NCBI GenBank assembly: GCA_016845145.1
Contig: JAERTE010000148.1
Location: 62,001 to 126,000 of the forward strand
Direction: 5' to 3'
Origin: Rhodospirillaceae bacterium
Lineage (GTDB): Bacteria; Pseudomonadota; Alphaproteobacteria; Rhodospirillales; Casp-alpha2
DNA: 64,000 nucleotides
Part shown: positions 50,943-60,059 of the stretch, piece by piece
Layout of the letters: each line of letters begins with the position of its first letter
Position numbering within the stretch: the first letter of the stretch is position 1
Notes under the pieces: model-generated
Told to the model about the DNA's origin: nothing
The model's database searches: none
The model's input: the letters and a program-made list of their open reading frames with translations, nothing else
Translations under genes and position numbers: made by a program

Positions 50943-51977
50943 ATGCTGAACAAGAGATATCTTTCATCATTGGTGGCCGTTGCGGCGGTTGCCGGCATTG
51001 CCGTGGCCGGACAGGCCAAGGCCGCGACCGAATTGACAGTCTACACCGCAATCGAAGCAGACGATCTCAAACGTTATGCGGCGGCGTTCAACAAGAAACA
51101 CCCGGACATCAAGATCAAATGGGTCCGCGATTCCACGGGTATCGTCACCGCCAAGCTCTTGGCTGAGAAAAACAACCCGAAAGCCGATGTTGTCTGGGGT
51201 TTGGCCGCGACCAGTTTGATGTTGTTGAAAAACGAAGGCATGACCCAAGGCTATATGCCGGCGGGTGGCGACAAGCTGGACAAGAAATTTATCGATTCCT
51301 CCAAGCCGCCGCATTGGACAGGCATGGACGCCTGGGTGGCCGCTATTTGCGTCAATACGATTGAGGCGAAGAAAAACGGCCTGCCGATGCCGACATCTTG
51401 GAAAGACCTGACCAAGCCAGTTTACAAAGGCCATGTGGTCATGCCGAACCCGAATTCATCGGGAACGGGCTTCCTCGATGTCGCCAGCTGGCTGCAGCTG
51501 TTTGGCGAGAAGGGCGGCTGGGAGTTCATGGACGGTCTGCATCAGAATATCAACTGGTACACGCACTCAGGCTCCAAGCCTTGCCGTCAGGCGGGTTCCG
51601 GTGAGACGCCGATTGGTGTGTCGTTCGCGTATCGTGGCGCCAAGGTGAAAAACAAAGGCGCGCCAGTCGATATCGTCATTCCGTCCGAAGGCATCGGCTG
51701 GGACATGGAAGCGACCGCCATCATGAAGGGCACGAAGAAGCTTGATGCGGCGAAAAAATTGGTCGACTTCACGGTCTCCAAAGAAGCCAACATCATCTAC
51801 AACACCGTTTATGCTGTTGTCGCTTATCCAGGCGTTGCTCAGCCGGTAAAGAACTACCCGGCCAATGTCGGCAGTGCTATGATCGACAATAACTTCGAGT
51901 GGGTTGCCGCCAACCGCATGGCGATCCTCAAAGAGTGGCAGAAACGTTACGATTCGAAGTCCGAACCGAAGAAGTAA
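50943..51977 (+). CDS. aepX: 2-Aminoethylphosphonate ABC transporter, substrate-binding protein
   Basis: A 344-residue periplasmic protein with a Sec signal (SLVAVAAVAGIAVAGQAKA). It belongs to the iron/AEP-type (SBP_bac) family: ELTVYTAIEADDLKRYAAAF, VVWGLAATSLMLLKNEG, and HVVMPNPNSSGTGFLDVASW. It resembles the AepX/PhnS2 group that binds 2-aminoethylphosphonate. Its neighbours, phosphonate catabolic genes on one side and the ATPase and permease on the other, support this. GGGAGG lies 14 bases upstream of the ATG. Confidence 0.85.
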   Translation: MLNKRYLSSLVAVAAVAGIAVAGQAKAATELTVYTAIEADDLKRYAAAFNKKHPDIKIKWVRDSTGIVTAKLLAEKNNPKADVVWGLAATSLMLLKNEGMTQGYMPAGGDKLDKKFIDSSKPPHWTGMDAWVAAICVNTIEAKKNGLPMPTSWKDLTKPVYKGHVVMPNPNSSGTGFLDVASWLQLFGEKGGWEFMDGLHQNINWYTHSGSKPCRQAGSGETPIGVSFAYRGAKVKNKGAPVDIVIPSEGIGWDMEATAIMKGTKKLDAAKKLVDFTVSKEANIIYNTVYAVVAYPGVAQPVKNYPANVGSAMIDNNFEWVAANRMAILKEWQKRYDSKSEPKK

Positions 51978-52004
51978 CTTTTCGACATCAATCCAGTGAT
52001 CAAG

Positions 52005-52034
52005 CCACCCGTTCCTCAAGAGGAGCGGGTGGCC
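52005..52034 (+). promoter_or_regulatory. Intercistronic hairpin after aepX
   Basis: GCCACCCG ... CGGGTGGC with the arms extended through TTCCT/AGGAG, about 13 pairs and a 4-base loop. No U-run follows, so it is more likely to protect the binding-protein message than to terminate. It mirrors the hairpins after napA and the LivK-type gene. Confidence 0.7.
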
Positions 52035-52080
52035 TGATACGTATCCTGTTACCCTACTAAGTGCCGACTGAGGGAAGCTG

Positions 52081-53166
52081 ATGGCTGAATCAACCGACAA
52101 CGCCTATCTGGAAATCCGTGATCTGACCAAGAATTTTGGTGATTTCACCGCGCTTCGGAATATTTCACTGGACATCATGGACGGCGAGTTTGTCTGTTTT
52201 CTGGGGCCTTCGGGATGTGGAAAGACTACGCTGCTGCGCGCCATCGCCGGTTTGGATATCCAAACCACAGGTTCCATACGCCAGGCTGGTAATGATATCT
52301 CGGCGTTGCCGCCGTCCGAGCGGGATTTCGGTATCGTCTTTCAGTCTTACGCGCTGTTCCCGAACCTAACGGTCAACAAAAACGTCCGCTACGGCCTTGA
52401 GAACCGAAAACTGCCGGCGGATCAAATCGACGCTCGCGTAAAGGAATTGATGCAATTGGTCGGTTTGCCCGATCAGGGTGACAAATATCCGGCCCAATTA
52501 TCTGGAGGTCAGCAACAACGCGTCGCCCTGGCGCGCGCTATGGCTACATCGCCGGGACTGCTGTTGCTGGACGAGCCGCTGAGCGCTCTGGATGCCAAAG
52601 TGCGTGTGCGGCTCAGGAGCGAGATCAAGGACTTGCAGCGCCGCCTAGGCGTCACGACGATCATGGTGACGCACGACCAGGAAGAGGCGCTGACCATGGC
52701 CGACCGAATTGTGGTCATGGACCACGGCATTATTGAGCAGGTCGGCACACCCGAAGAGATTTACGGCACGCCCTCAACCTCCTTCGTTGCTGATTTTATC
52801 GGCACCATGAATTTTGCGGACGGTGCTGTGCAGGCGGAAGGTGTCGTCAAGCTGGGCGATGTGACACTCAATTGCGCTACTGACGGAATGACGCCGGGCA
52901 CCCCTGCGATCATCGCCATCCGCCCCGAAGACATCAACGCCCAAGATATTCAGGGCGATGACGACAACGTCATCGAAGCCGAGGTCCAACACATGGAGTT
53001 TCTGGGCTCCTTCTATCGTGCCGAGATCGGCGGCAATTCGTTCGGCGAAAACAGCCTGCGCGCGGATTTCTCCATCAATCTTGTGCGCCGCAAAGGGATT
53101 ACGTTGGGCTCCACCCTGCCGGTGCGGCTGCCCGCCGACATGATCCAGCTGTATCCTCGTGGTTAG
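52081..53166 (+). CDS. aepV: 2-Aminoethylphosphonate ABC transporter ATPase
   Basis: A 361-residue ATPase of the putrescine/iron (PotA-like) type. Walker A LGPSGCGKTTLLRAIAGL, Q-loop FGIVFQSYALFPNLTV, signature LSGGQQQRVALARAM, Walker B LLLLDEPLSALD and H-loop MVTHDQEEALTMADRI are intact, followed by a TOBE regulatory domain (AIIAIRPEDINAQDI). It energises import together with the adjacent permease; AEP specificity rests on the neighbours. Confidence 0.88.
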   Translation: MAESTDNAYLEIRDLTKNFGDFTALRNISLDIMDGEFVCFLGPSGCGKTTLLRAIAGLDIQTTGSIRQAGNDISALPPSERDFGIVFQSYALFPNLTVNKNVRYGLENRKLPADQIDARVKELMQLVGLPDQGDKYPAQLSGGQQQRVALARAMATSPGLLLLDEPLSALDAKVRVRLRSEIKDLQRRLGVTTIMVTHDQEEALTMADRIVVMDHGIIEQVGTPEEIYGTPSTSFVADFIGTMNFADGAVQAEGVVKLGDVTLNCATDGMTPGTPAIIAIRPEDINAQDIQGDDDNVIEAEVQHMEFLGSFYRAEIGGNSFGENSLRADFSINLVRRKGITLGSTLPVRLPADMIQLYPRG

Positions 53167-53181
53167 GCTAGGGGCTTAGTC

Positions 53182-54885
53182 ATGAGCACATCCGCCGCCA
53201 CGTCTTCCGCCGTGCTGGTCAAACCGAAAGTCAGCCGTGACGACATCATCATGCGCACGTGCATGGGCGTTGTCGGTATTTTCCTCGTCGTTTGCGTGTT
53301 GTTGCCGCTCTATACGATGCTGTCGAAAAGCGTCGAGAACAAAGACGGTGATTTCATCGGCCTTGCCAATTACGTGGAATACTTTTCCACGCCGGCGCTG
53401 TTTCTTTCCGCTTTCAACAGTTTGTACATATCCATATTCGCCACCTTCCTGGTGCTTGGCACCGCATTTATCTACGGCTATGCGTTGACCCGCACATGCA
53501 TGCCGTTCAAGTGGTTTTTCAAGCTGGTTGCGGCGATTCCGCTGCTGACCCCATCGTTGCTGAGCGGGATTTCATTGGTCTATTGGTTCGGTCGGCAAGG
53601 TGTGGCCAGGGACTTATTGTTAGGTGAATCGATCTATGGGCCCATCGGCATCATCATCGGGTCGAGCTATTGGGTGTTTCCCCATGCGTTGATGATTGTC
53701 ATCACCGCACTCTCCATTACCGACGCGCGTTTGTACGAAGCTGCCATTGCGCTCCGTACATCGCAGATCAAGACCTTTTTCACCGTGACCTTGCCGGGGT
53801 GCAAGTATGGACTGATCAGTGCCGGGTTCGTTACCTTCACGCTGATCTTCACGGATTTTGGGGTGCCCAAGGTTATCGGCGGCAACTTCAACATGCTGGC
53901 TACCGATATCTATAAGCAAGTCATCGGCCAGCAGAATTTCCAGATGGGGGCTGTGGTCTCCATGATCCTGTTGATCCCTGCGGTCATAGCGTTCGCCGTT
54001 GATCGGCAAGTGCAGAAAAAGCAGGTGGCGTTGCTGTCGGCCCGTGCGGTTCCGTACGAACCGAAACCCAACGCCAAACGAGATATGGCCATGTTGGCGT
54101 TTTGCTCCGTCGTCGCGTTGATAATTTTGGCGATGATCGGCATGGCGCAGTATGCGGCGTTGATTAAGTTCTGGCCCTATAACCTGGAACTGACGCTGGG
54201 TAACTATGACTTCGATCTGGCCAACGGCGGCGGTTGGGATTCGTATTTCAATTCAATTCGTATGTCGCTCTATACGGCTGTGATTGGGACCATCATCATT
54301 TTCTTCGGTGCCTATCTGCTGGAAAAGGGCCGAGGGTTTGAGGTTGGGCGGAGCGCCTTTCATGCGGTGGCCATGCTGCCGCTCGCGGTGCCGGGGATGG
54401 TGCTGGGGCTGGCATATATTTTCTTTTTCAACAGCCTCTACAATCCGCTCAATGTCATATACGGCACCATGATCATTCTGGTAATCGTGACGGTGACGCA
54501 CTTTTACACGGTCAGCCATCTGACGGCGGTGACGGCGCTAAAGCAGATGGATCCGGAATTCGAGTCGGTGTCGGCATCCCTGAAAACGCCGTTCCACCGA
54601 ACACTTATCAAAGTTACGGTACCGGTCTGTGTGCCGGCGATCTTGGACATCTCCATGTATCTGTTCCTTAACGCCATGACGACCGTTTCGGCTGTGGTGT
54701 TCTTGTATTCGCCGGATACGACGTTGGCGTCGGTCGCGGTGCTGAACATGGATGATCAGGGCGAGCTACCGTTCGCTGCCGCGATGGCGATGATGATTGC
54801 TTATACCTGCGGCGGCGCGCGCATCGCGCATATGGTGCTGACACGCTCCATCGTGATGAAAACCCAGGCTTGGCGAAACCGTTAG
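53182..54885 (+). CDS. aepW: 2-Aminoethylphosphonate ABC transporter permease (fused, two transport domains)
   Basis: A 567-residue permease made of two BPD_transp_1 domains in one chain, about 12 membrane segments, the PhnU2/AepW and FbpB-like layout. The cytoplasmic EAA-type loops, YEAAIALRTSQIKTFFTVTLPG and FESVSASLKTPFHRTLIKVTVP (each split), contact the ATPase. It follows the ATPase after 15 bases. The stop overlaps the convergent HAD gene by 4 bases. Confidence 0.88.
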   Translation: MSTSAATSSAVLVKPKVSRDDIIMRTCMGVVGIFLVVCVLLPLYTMLSKSVENKDGDFIGLANYVEYFSTPALFLSAFNSLYISIFATFLVLGTAFIYGYALTRTCMPFKWFFKLVAAIPLLTPSLLSGISLVYWFGRQGVARDLLLGESIYGPIGIIIGSSYWVFPHALMIVITALSITDARLYEAAIALRTSQIKTFFTVTLPGCKYGLISAGFVTFTLIFTDFGVPKVIGGNFNMLATDIYKQVIGQQNFQMGAVVSMILLIPAVIAFAVDRQVQKKQVALLSARAVPYEPKPNAKRDMAMLAFCSVVALIILAMIGMAQYAALIKFWPYNLELTLGNYDFDLANGGGWDSYFNSIRMSLYTAVIGTIIIFFGAYLLEKGRGFEVGRSAFHAVAMLPLAVPGMVLGLAYIFFFNSLYNPLNVIYGTMIILVIVTVTHFYTVSHLTAVTALKQMDPEFESVSASLKTPFHRTLIKVTVPVCVPAILDISMYLFLNAMTTVSAVVFLYSPDTTLASVAVLNMDDQGELPFAAAMAMMIAYTCGGARIAHMVLTRSIVMKTQAWRNR

Positions 54886-55577
54886 AGTAACGTCTCCAAC
54901 TCGGAGATGTTGTCGATAACATGATCGGCGAGGTCGCTTAGGTGTTGGTGCCCGCTGGTGCCGGTTAATACGCCGACCAGCATTCCGGCGCCCGCACTTT
55001 GCCCCATCTCCAGGTCGTGCCGGTTGTCGCCGACGACCAATATTTCTGGGGGCGCCAATCCTGCGGCTTCGGCGAAGCCATGGACCATGCCTGGCCCGGG
55101 CTTGGCGCCGAACCCACTGTCGTAGCCCGCGATGAAGTCGAAACATTCCAGGATTCCGAACGGAGCGAGTGTCGCTTCGGCGCCGTCTCGGCTGTCGCTG
55201 GTGGCGATGCCCAGTTTCAGTCCGCGCAGTTTCAGTCCTTTGATTGTTGGTTCCAGGTTGCCGACCGGCACCGCGTGCCGCGCACCTTCACGCTGGAATA
55301 GATCGTCCATCATACCGACCAAATCATCGAAGCCGTGGTTGGGCGCCAATTCAGCCCATTTGGCGGCGATCTCGTGGGTATTCGACGCTGCGAATAGAGA
55401 GCCCGATGCCACGACGCCCGCTTCGTCATCCTGGCCACCGGCCCGCAACAGTTCTGCGGCAAGGTTATTGTCCCCGCCCGAGACGAGACGTGCAGCGACA
55501 CGGTTGATGGGCACCCAAGTGGCGTTGAAATCCAGCAAGGTACCGTCTTTGTCAAAAACAATTCCGTGTATCGGCAT
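54882..55577 (-). CDS. HAD-superfamily phosphatase (phosphoglycolate phosphatase-like)
   Basis: A 231-residue HAD phosphatase. Motif I is IVFDKDGTLLDF with the nucleophilic Asp, motif II GIATSDSRDG, motif III Lys in GAKPGPGMVHG, and motif IV VVGDNRHDLEMG. The cap is helical (C1). It is not phosphonoacetaldehyde hydrolase PhnX: the WAGTTVD motif and the Schiff-base Lys are missing. It lies between the AEP importer and the betA-like gene, 12 bases after the latter on the same strand, so it may dephosphorylate a related metabolite. Confidence 0.85.
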   Translation of the reverse strand: MPIHGIVFDKDGTLLDFNATWVPINRVAARLVSGGDNNLAAELLRAGGQDDEAGVVASGSLFAASNTHEIAAKWAELAPNHGFDDLVGMMDDLFQREGARHAVPVGNLEPTIKGLKLRGLKLGIATSDSRDGAEATLAPFGILECFDFIAGYDSGFGAKPGPGMVHGFAEAAGLAPPEILVVGDNRHDLEMGQSAGAGMLVGVLTGTSGHQHLSDLADHVIDNISELETLL

Positions 55578-55589
55578 GAGATCGCTCTG

Positions 55590-57296
55590 TCAGTCCTCCG
55601 GCGCGCGCGTCGGTTGTTCGGGTCGCTGGCGCGTTTGCCATTCAGGATCGATGTAAACGTCGGCATTGGATGGCGCCAATGGATCGCGGCCCCGGATAAT
55701 GTCGGCGGCTTTCTCGGCTACCATGATGGTGGGCGCGTTCAGGTTGCCGTTGGGGATGGTGGGGAAGATAGATGAGTCGACGACGCGCAGATTGTCGATC
55801 CCCCGCACCCGGCACTGAGCATCGAGGACGGCCATGGGGTCGTCACTCGCACCGATCTTGCACGTGCAGGAAGGATGATAGGCGCTTTCCGCATTCTCGC
55901 TGACCCAAGCATCAATTTCATCATCGGTGCGGACGTTCCGGCCTGGTTGGATTTCATCGCCGCGATAAGGATCGAACGCCGGCTGATCGATGATCTCGCG
56001 GCTTAGGCGGATGCATTGGCGGAAACCTTCGCGGTCGGCCTCATTGTCCATGTAGTTGAAGCGGATCTCCGGCTTGTCGCGTGGATTGTCCGAGCGCAGC
56101 CGGATTTCACCTCGGGCATGCGGTTTGTTGGGACCCACATGGACCTGAAAGCCGTGCCCATCAAAGGCGGCGTTGCCATCGTAGCGCATGGCGGCGGGCA
56201 GGAAGTGGTACTGAATATCGGGCCATCTCAGACCGGCGCGTGAGCGAATAAAGGCGCAGGATTCGAAATGGTTGGTGCTGCCGAGCCCCGACTTGAACAT
56301 CATCCAGCGCGCTCCGATGAGAAACTTGCTGAACAGCCCTAGCCGGCCGTTCAGGGTGATTGGTTGTGTGCATTTGAACTGGAAATAGACTTCCAGGTGG
56401 TCTTGCAAGTTCGCACCGACGCCGGGAAGGTGGTGCACGGTGCTAATGCCCGCTGCGTCCAACACGTTGGTGGGCCCGATACCGGAAAGCTGCAGCAGAT
56501 GCGGTGAGCCGACGGAACCAGCTGCGAGGACGACCTCCCGATCAGCTTTGACCGTGTGGGTGATACCGCTTTTTTCGTACTCAACGCCAACAGCCTTTCG
56601 GTCATCCGTGACCAATTTGCGGCACAAGGCACCGCTTTCGATTTTCAAGTTCGGCCTGTGCAGCGCGGGTTTCAGGTAGGCGTTGGCGGTACTCCAGCGC
56701 ACACCGTCCTTGACGGTCATGTCCATGCGGCCAAAGCCTTCTTGCTGATAGCCGTTGTAGTCGGCGGTTGGCGGATATCCGGCCTCGACGCCGGCCTCGA
56801 TGAAAGCCCGGTAGAGCGGGTTTTCCATTCCGTTGCCGTTGGAAGTATGAAGCGGGCCGTCGTCGCCGCGGTACGTATCACCGCCATAAGCCGACGTTTC
56901 GGCTTTGCGGAAATAGGGCAGGCAGTCGCGGTACGCCCAGCCTGTGGCGCCCAAGCTCTCCCACTCGTCGAAATCGCACGCATGGCCGCGCACATAGACC
57001 ATGCCGTTGATCGACGATGATCCGCCCAGCACCTTGCCCCGGGGGCAATGCAAGCGGCGGCCCGCGAGGTGGGGTTCCGGCTCCGAATGAAAACCCCATT
57101 CGTATTTCGGCTTGTTCATGGGGATGGAGAGCGCAGTGGGCATCTGGATGAAAATACTGGCATCACTGCCGCCGTATTCCAGTAGCAAGACCCGGGTCCC
57201 CGCGTCTTCACTAAGACGGTTCGCCAATACGCATCCGGCGGACCCAGCGCCGACGATGATGAAATCGAAACTCTCGGCTGAGACCGAATTGCTCAT
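55590..57296 (-). CDS. GMC oxidoreductase, choline dehydrogenase (BetA) type
   Basis: A 568-residue flavoprotein of the GMC family. FAD motif DFIIVGAGSAGCVLANRLSED, signature HCPRGKVLGGSSSINGMVYVRG (two blocks), and the active His in YHPSCTCKIGAS with the following NAPTIMVAEKAADIIRG. It most likely oxidises choline or another primary alcohol to the aldehyde and acid (glycine betaine). Together with the MttB-like and DMGDH-like genes this may complete a methylamine-to-glycine route. Start MSNSVSAE at 57296; 57317 is an alternative. Confidence 0.88.
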   Translation of the reverse strand: MSNSVSAESFDFIIVGAGSAGCVLANRLSEDAGTRVLLLEYGGSDASIFIQMPTALSIPMNKPKYEWGFHSEPEPHLAGRRLHCPRGKVLGGSSSINGMVYVRGHACDFDEWESLGATGWAYRDCLPYFRKAETSAYGGDTYRGDDGPLHTSNGNGMENPLYRAFIEAGVEAGYPPTADYNGYQQEGFGRMDMTVKDGVRWSTANAYLKPALHRPNLKIESGALCRKLVTDDRKAVGVEYEKSGITHTVKADREVVLAAGSVGSPHLLQLSGIGPTNVLDAAGISTVHHLPGVGANLQDHLEVYFQFKCTQPITLNGRLGLFSKFLIGARWMMFKSGLGSTNHFESCAFIRSRAGLRWPDIQYHFLPAAMRYDGNAAFDGHGFQVHVGPNKPHARGEIRLRSDNPRDKPEIRFNYMDNEADREGFRQCIRLSREIIDQPAFDPYRGDEIQPGRNVRTDDEIDAWVSENAESAYHPSCTCKIGASDDPMAVLDAQCRVRGIDNLRVVDSSIFPTIPNGNLNAPTIMVAEKAADIIRGRDPLAPSNADVYIDPEWQTRQRPEQPTRAPED

Positions 57297-57335
57297 GCAA
57301 TACCTTGTTTGCCGCATACCCCCAACGGGGCGGAT

Positions 57336-58295
57336 TTAAGTTGGCGATGAATTGAACTCGCTAATTGATCGCACGCTCGTGCGCAGATCGCCATAACTTT
57401 GATCTTCCGTACGGCCTGCTGTGTCAACCGTAAGCTCGGCTTTGCGGTACAGGGGTTCACGTGCCGCCAGAATTGCGCGGAGATCGTCCATTGCCTCGGT
57501 ATTGTCGGATGCATTGTCCGCCATCGGGCGCATATCGCCTTGGCCGACAACGCGCTCCATGTGTTCTTCTGGGCGGGCCTTGAGCCAAACGCAATGGGTG
57601 CGTTCCAGCAAGATCGAGAATGTTTCGGCATCGGTCGCGATGCCGCCGCCGGTGGCGATGACGATATGTTCGTGTTCGGTAATGACATCCATCAGCGCGC
57701 GGCGTTCGTATCGTCTGTAACCGGCCTGTCCCGAAAACGCCATCAACTCGCCGATGGCTGCGCCATAAGCATCTTCGACAACTGAATTGAGCTCAATGAA
57801 CGGGCAACTCTCTGCCTCGGCGAGACGTAACCCGAGCGTGCTTTTGCCGGCTCCTCTCAGGCCAATCAGAGAAACCCGGCGCGCCCTGTCGGAAATAGCG
57901 GTCCCGGTAAGCGTGTCCTTGATCAAGCTTTCCGCCTGCGACAATCGGTCGTCGTCCAGCCGGCTGAGCAACTGGATTGCCGAAGATGGATCCGGCGTGC
58001 CCGGTTGACACCCGGCGACCAGCGCTTCCAATGGGAAATCGATGACGTCGGCGATCCGCCGCAGAACGGCAATCGAAGGGTTGGCCGAACCACCTTCCAG
58101 TTTAGCGAGATAACGGTCCGAGATATCCGCCTGCTCGGCCAACCGGCGCCGCGTGGTGCCGCGCTGCGCGCGCAACAAGCGAAGTTTCTCGCCGAGACGG
58201 CTCAGGAATACTTGACCGTCGTCATATCGGTTTGGGCTGTCGGGCAAAAGTCCACCTGTCCTTCGTGTCGTCTCATTCTGACGTAATTTTACCAA
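57336..58295 (-). CDS. boxR: BoxR/BzdR-type regulator: HTH plus shikimate kinase-like domain
   Basis: A 319-residue regulator. An XRE-type HTH at about 30-90 (FLSRLGEKLRLLRAQRGTTRRRLAEQADISDRYLAKLEGG in two blocks) is fused to a shikimate-kinase-fold effector domain with P-loop LIGLRGAGKSTLG and the conserved IATGGGIATD. This architecture is specific to BzdR/BoxR, which repress benzoate degradation genes until benzoyl-CoA binds. It is divergent from bclA, the first box gene, so its operators should lie between them. Confidence 0.93.
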   Translation of the reverse strand: MVKLRQNETTRRTGGLLPDSPNRYDDGQVFLSRLGEKLRLLRAQRGTTRRRLAEQADISDRYLAKLEGGSANPSIAVLRRIADVIDFPLEALVAGCQPGTPDPSSAIQLLSRLDDDRLSQAESLIKDTLTGTAISDRARRVSLIGLRGAGKSTLGLRLAEAESCPFIELNSVVEDAYGAAIGELMAFSGQAGYRRYERRALMDVITEHEHIVIATGGGIATDAETFSILLERTHCVWLKARPEEHMERVVGQGDMRPMADNASDNTEAMDDLRAILAAREPLYRKAELTVDTAGRTEDQSYGDLRTSVRSISEFNSSPT

Positions 58296-58305
58296 AACAC
58301 CAGTT

Positions 58306-58371
58306 TAGTTCCTGTTTTTGCAAAATATCATAGAAAAATCGAAATTAGAAGAATTATAGTTCTTGTTTCTG
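58306..58371. promoter_or_regulatory. Direct repeats in the boxR-bclA promoter region (candidate BoxR operators)
   Basis: TAGTTCCTGTTTTTG (58306-58320) and TAGTTCTTGTTTCTG (58357-58371) share 13 of 15 bases and start 51 bp apart, about five helical turns. TGCAAAAT directly follows the first copy. A -10-like TATTAT follows the second. The spacing and place between divergent promoters suggest BoxR binding sites. Confidence 0.5.
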
Positions 58372-58476
58372 AATGCCGGTTCTGTATTATACGAAGAATT
58401 CCAAATTGGGAGGCGCCTGCATCCGCGCTCCCATGATAACGTCGCCTTCGGTAAAGTTTTGGGGAGGACATTAACG

Positions 58477-60051
58477 ATGACGGGGATGGCTGATACGGCG
58501 TGGACACCACCGCCGGAATACAACGCAACCACCGGATTTATCGACGACAACCTAACCGCAGGCCGGGCTGACAAGGTCGCGTTCATCGACCGCGCGGGTG
58601 AGCACACCTATGGAGGATTGGCGACGCGGGTCAATCAGTTTGGCAATGCCCTTGCCAAATTGGATGTGCGCCGCGAAGAGCGCGTCGCCTGCTGTCTGCT
58701 CGATACTATCGATTTTCCGACCGCCATGTTTGCCGGTATGAAGATCGGTGCCGTGCCTGTATTGATCAACACGCTGCTGACACCCGATACCTACCAATAC
58801 ATTCTGAGTGATTGCCGCGCGCGGGTGCTGGTCGTTAGTGCCGAGCTTTATCCGAGCTTCGAGGCCATCATCCCCAACATCGACAGTTTGGAACACGTGA
58901 TTATCTCCGGCGATGCGGTTGGTGGTCATGCGGTGATGGCGGACCTTATGGCAACTGAATCGGATGCTTTGGATACTGCGCCGACCGGCTGCAATGATGT
59001 TGCGTTCTGGCTCTATTCATCGGGCTCCACGGGTCAGCCCAAGGGCGTGAAGCACCTGCATTCGTCGATGATGTATACGGCCAAACTATACGGCCAACCG
59101 GTGTTGGGGGTGCGCGAAGACGACGTGGTGTTCTCGGCTGCGAAACTGTTTTTCGCCTACGGACTGGGCAACGGTATCAGTTTCCCGATGTCGGTCGGCG
59201 CCACGACGGTGCTGATGGATGGCCGCCCAATGCCCGATTCGGTCATGGGTATGCTGAAAAAGTATGAGCCTACCATTTACTATGGTGTGCCGACATTATA
59301 TGCCGCGATCTTGGCTAATCCGGATTTCAACCGCGAGTCATCATCTCCCAACCTGCGCATTGCAGCCTCCGCCGGTGAGCCGTTGCCCGCCGAAATCGGC
59401 AACCGTTGGGAGGAGCGCTTCGGTTGCTCAATCCTGGATGGCGTGGGATCGACGGAGATGCTGCACATTTATGTCTCTAACCGCGAGGGCGAGGTGCGTT
59501 ACGGCACGTCGGGACAACCGGTGCCGGGCTATACCATTCGATTGGTGGACGAGCACGGCAACGATGTGCCGGATGGCGACGTCGGTGAAATGCTGGTGCG
59601 CGGCCCCTCCATGGCGGAGGGCTATTGGAACCGGCGCGAGAAAACGCTGGAGACCTTCGTCGGCCCTTGGATGTGGACCGGTGATAAATACATTCATTTA
59701 GGCGGCGAATTCTACCAGTATGCCGGACGCACGGACGACATGTTCAAGTCGGGCGGCAACTGGGTGTCGCCATTCGATGTGGAATCGGCGCTGATCGAGC
59801 ACGATAGCGTGCTGGAGGCCGGCGTTATTCCGCATGCCGATGATACAGACAACCTGAAACCAAAGGCCTATGTAGTGCTGAAAGACGGCATTTCGCAAAG
59901 CGATGCATTGGCCGACGAATTAAAAGAACATGTCAAAAGCCGCATCGAAATCTGGAAGTACCCACGATGGATCGAATTCGTCGATGAATTGCCGAAAACA
60001 GCCACCGGGAAAATCCAGCGTTTCAAGCTGCGTGAATTAGATCAAGGATAA
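58477..60051 (+). CDS. bclA: Benzoate-CoA ligase
   Basis: A 524-residue adenylate-forming CoA ligase that activates benzoate. AMP-binding motif YSSGSTGQPKGVKHLH, then TIYYGVPTLYAA, GVGSTEMLHIYVSNR, TGDKYI and the C-terminal Lys in TATGKIQRFKLREL. The benzoate assignment comes from the ligase class and from the box genes downstream. Start ATG 58477 is preceded by GGGGAGGA; the frame is open to 58363, but that extension covers the promoter region. boxC follows after 8 bases. Confidence 0.9.
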   Translation: MTGMADTAWTPPPEYNATTGFIDDNLTAGRADKVAFIDRAGEHTYGGLATRVNQFGNALAKLDVRREERVACCLLDTIDFPTAMFAGMKIGAVPVLINTLLTPDTYQYILSDCRARVLVVSAELYPSFEAIIPNIDSLEHVIISGDAVGGHAVMADLMATESDALDTAPTGCNDVAFWLYSSGSTGQPKGVKHLHSSMMYTAKLYGQPVLGVREDDVVFSAAKLFFAYGLGNGISFPMSVGATTVLMDGRPMPDSVMGMLKKYEPTIYYGVPTLYAAILANPDFNRESSSPNLRIAASAGEPLPAEIGNRWEERFGCSILDGVGSTEMLHIYVSNREGEVRYGTSGQPVPGYTIRLVDEHGNDVPDGDVGEMLVRGPSMAEGYWNRREKTLETFVGPWMWTGDKYIHLGGEFYQYAGRTDDMFKSGGNWVSPFDVESALIEHDSVLEAGVIPHADDTDNLKPKAYVVLKDGISQSDALADELKEHVKSRIEIWKYPRWIEFVDELPKTATGKIQRFKLRELDQG

Positions 60052-60059
60052 AGACCTAG

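Noticed and set aside
54882..55577. PhnX (phosphonoacetaldehyde hydrolase), because of the HAD fold in a phosphonate cluster
   Set aside because: Motif I is DKDGT and the Schiff-base Lys region of PhnX is missing; it is an ordinary HAD phosphatase.
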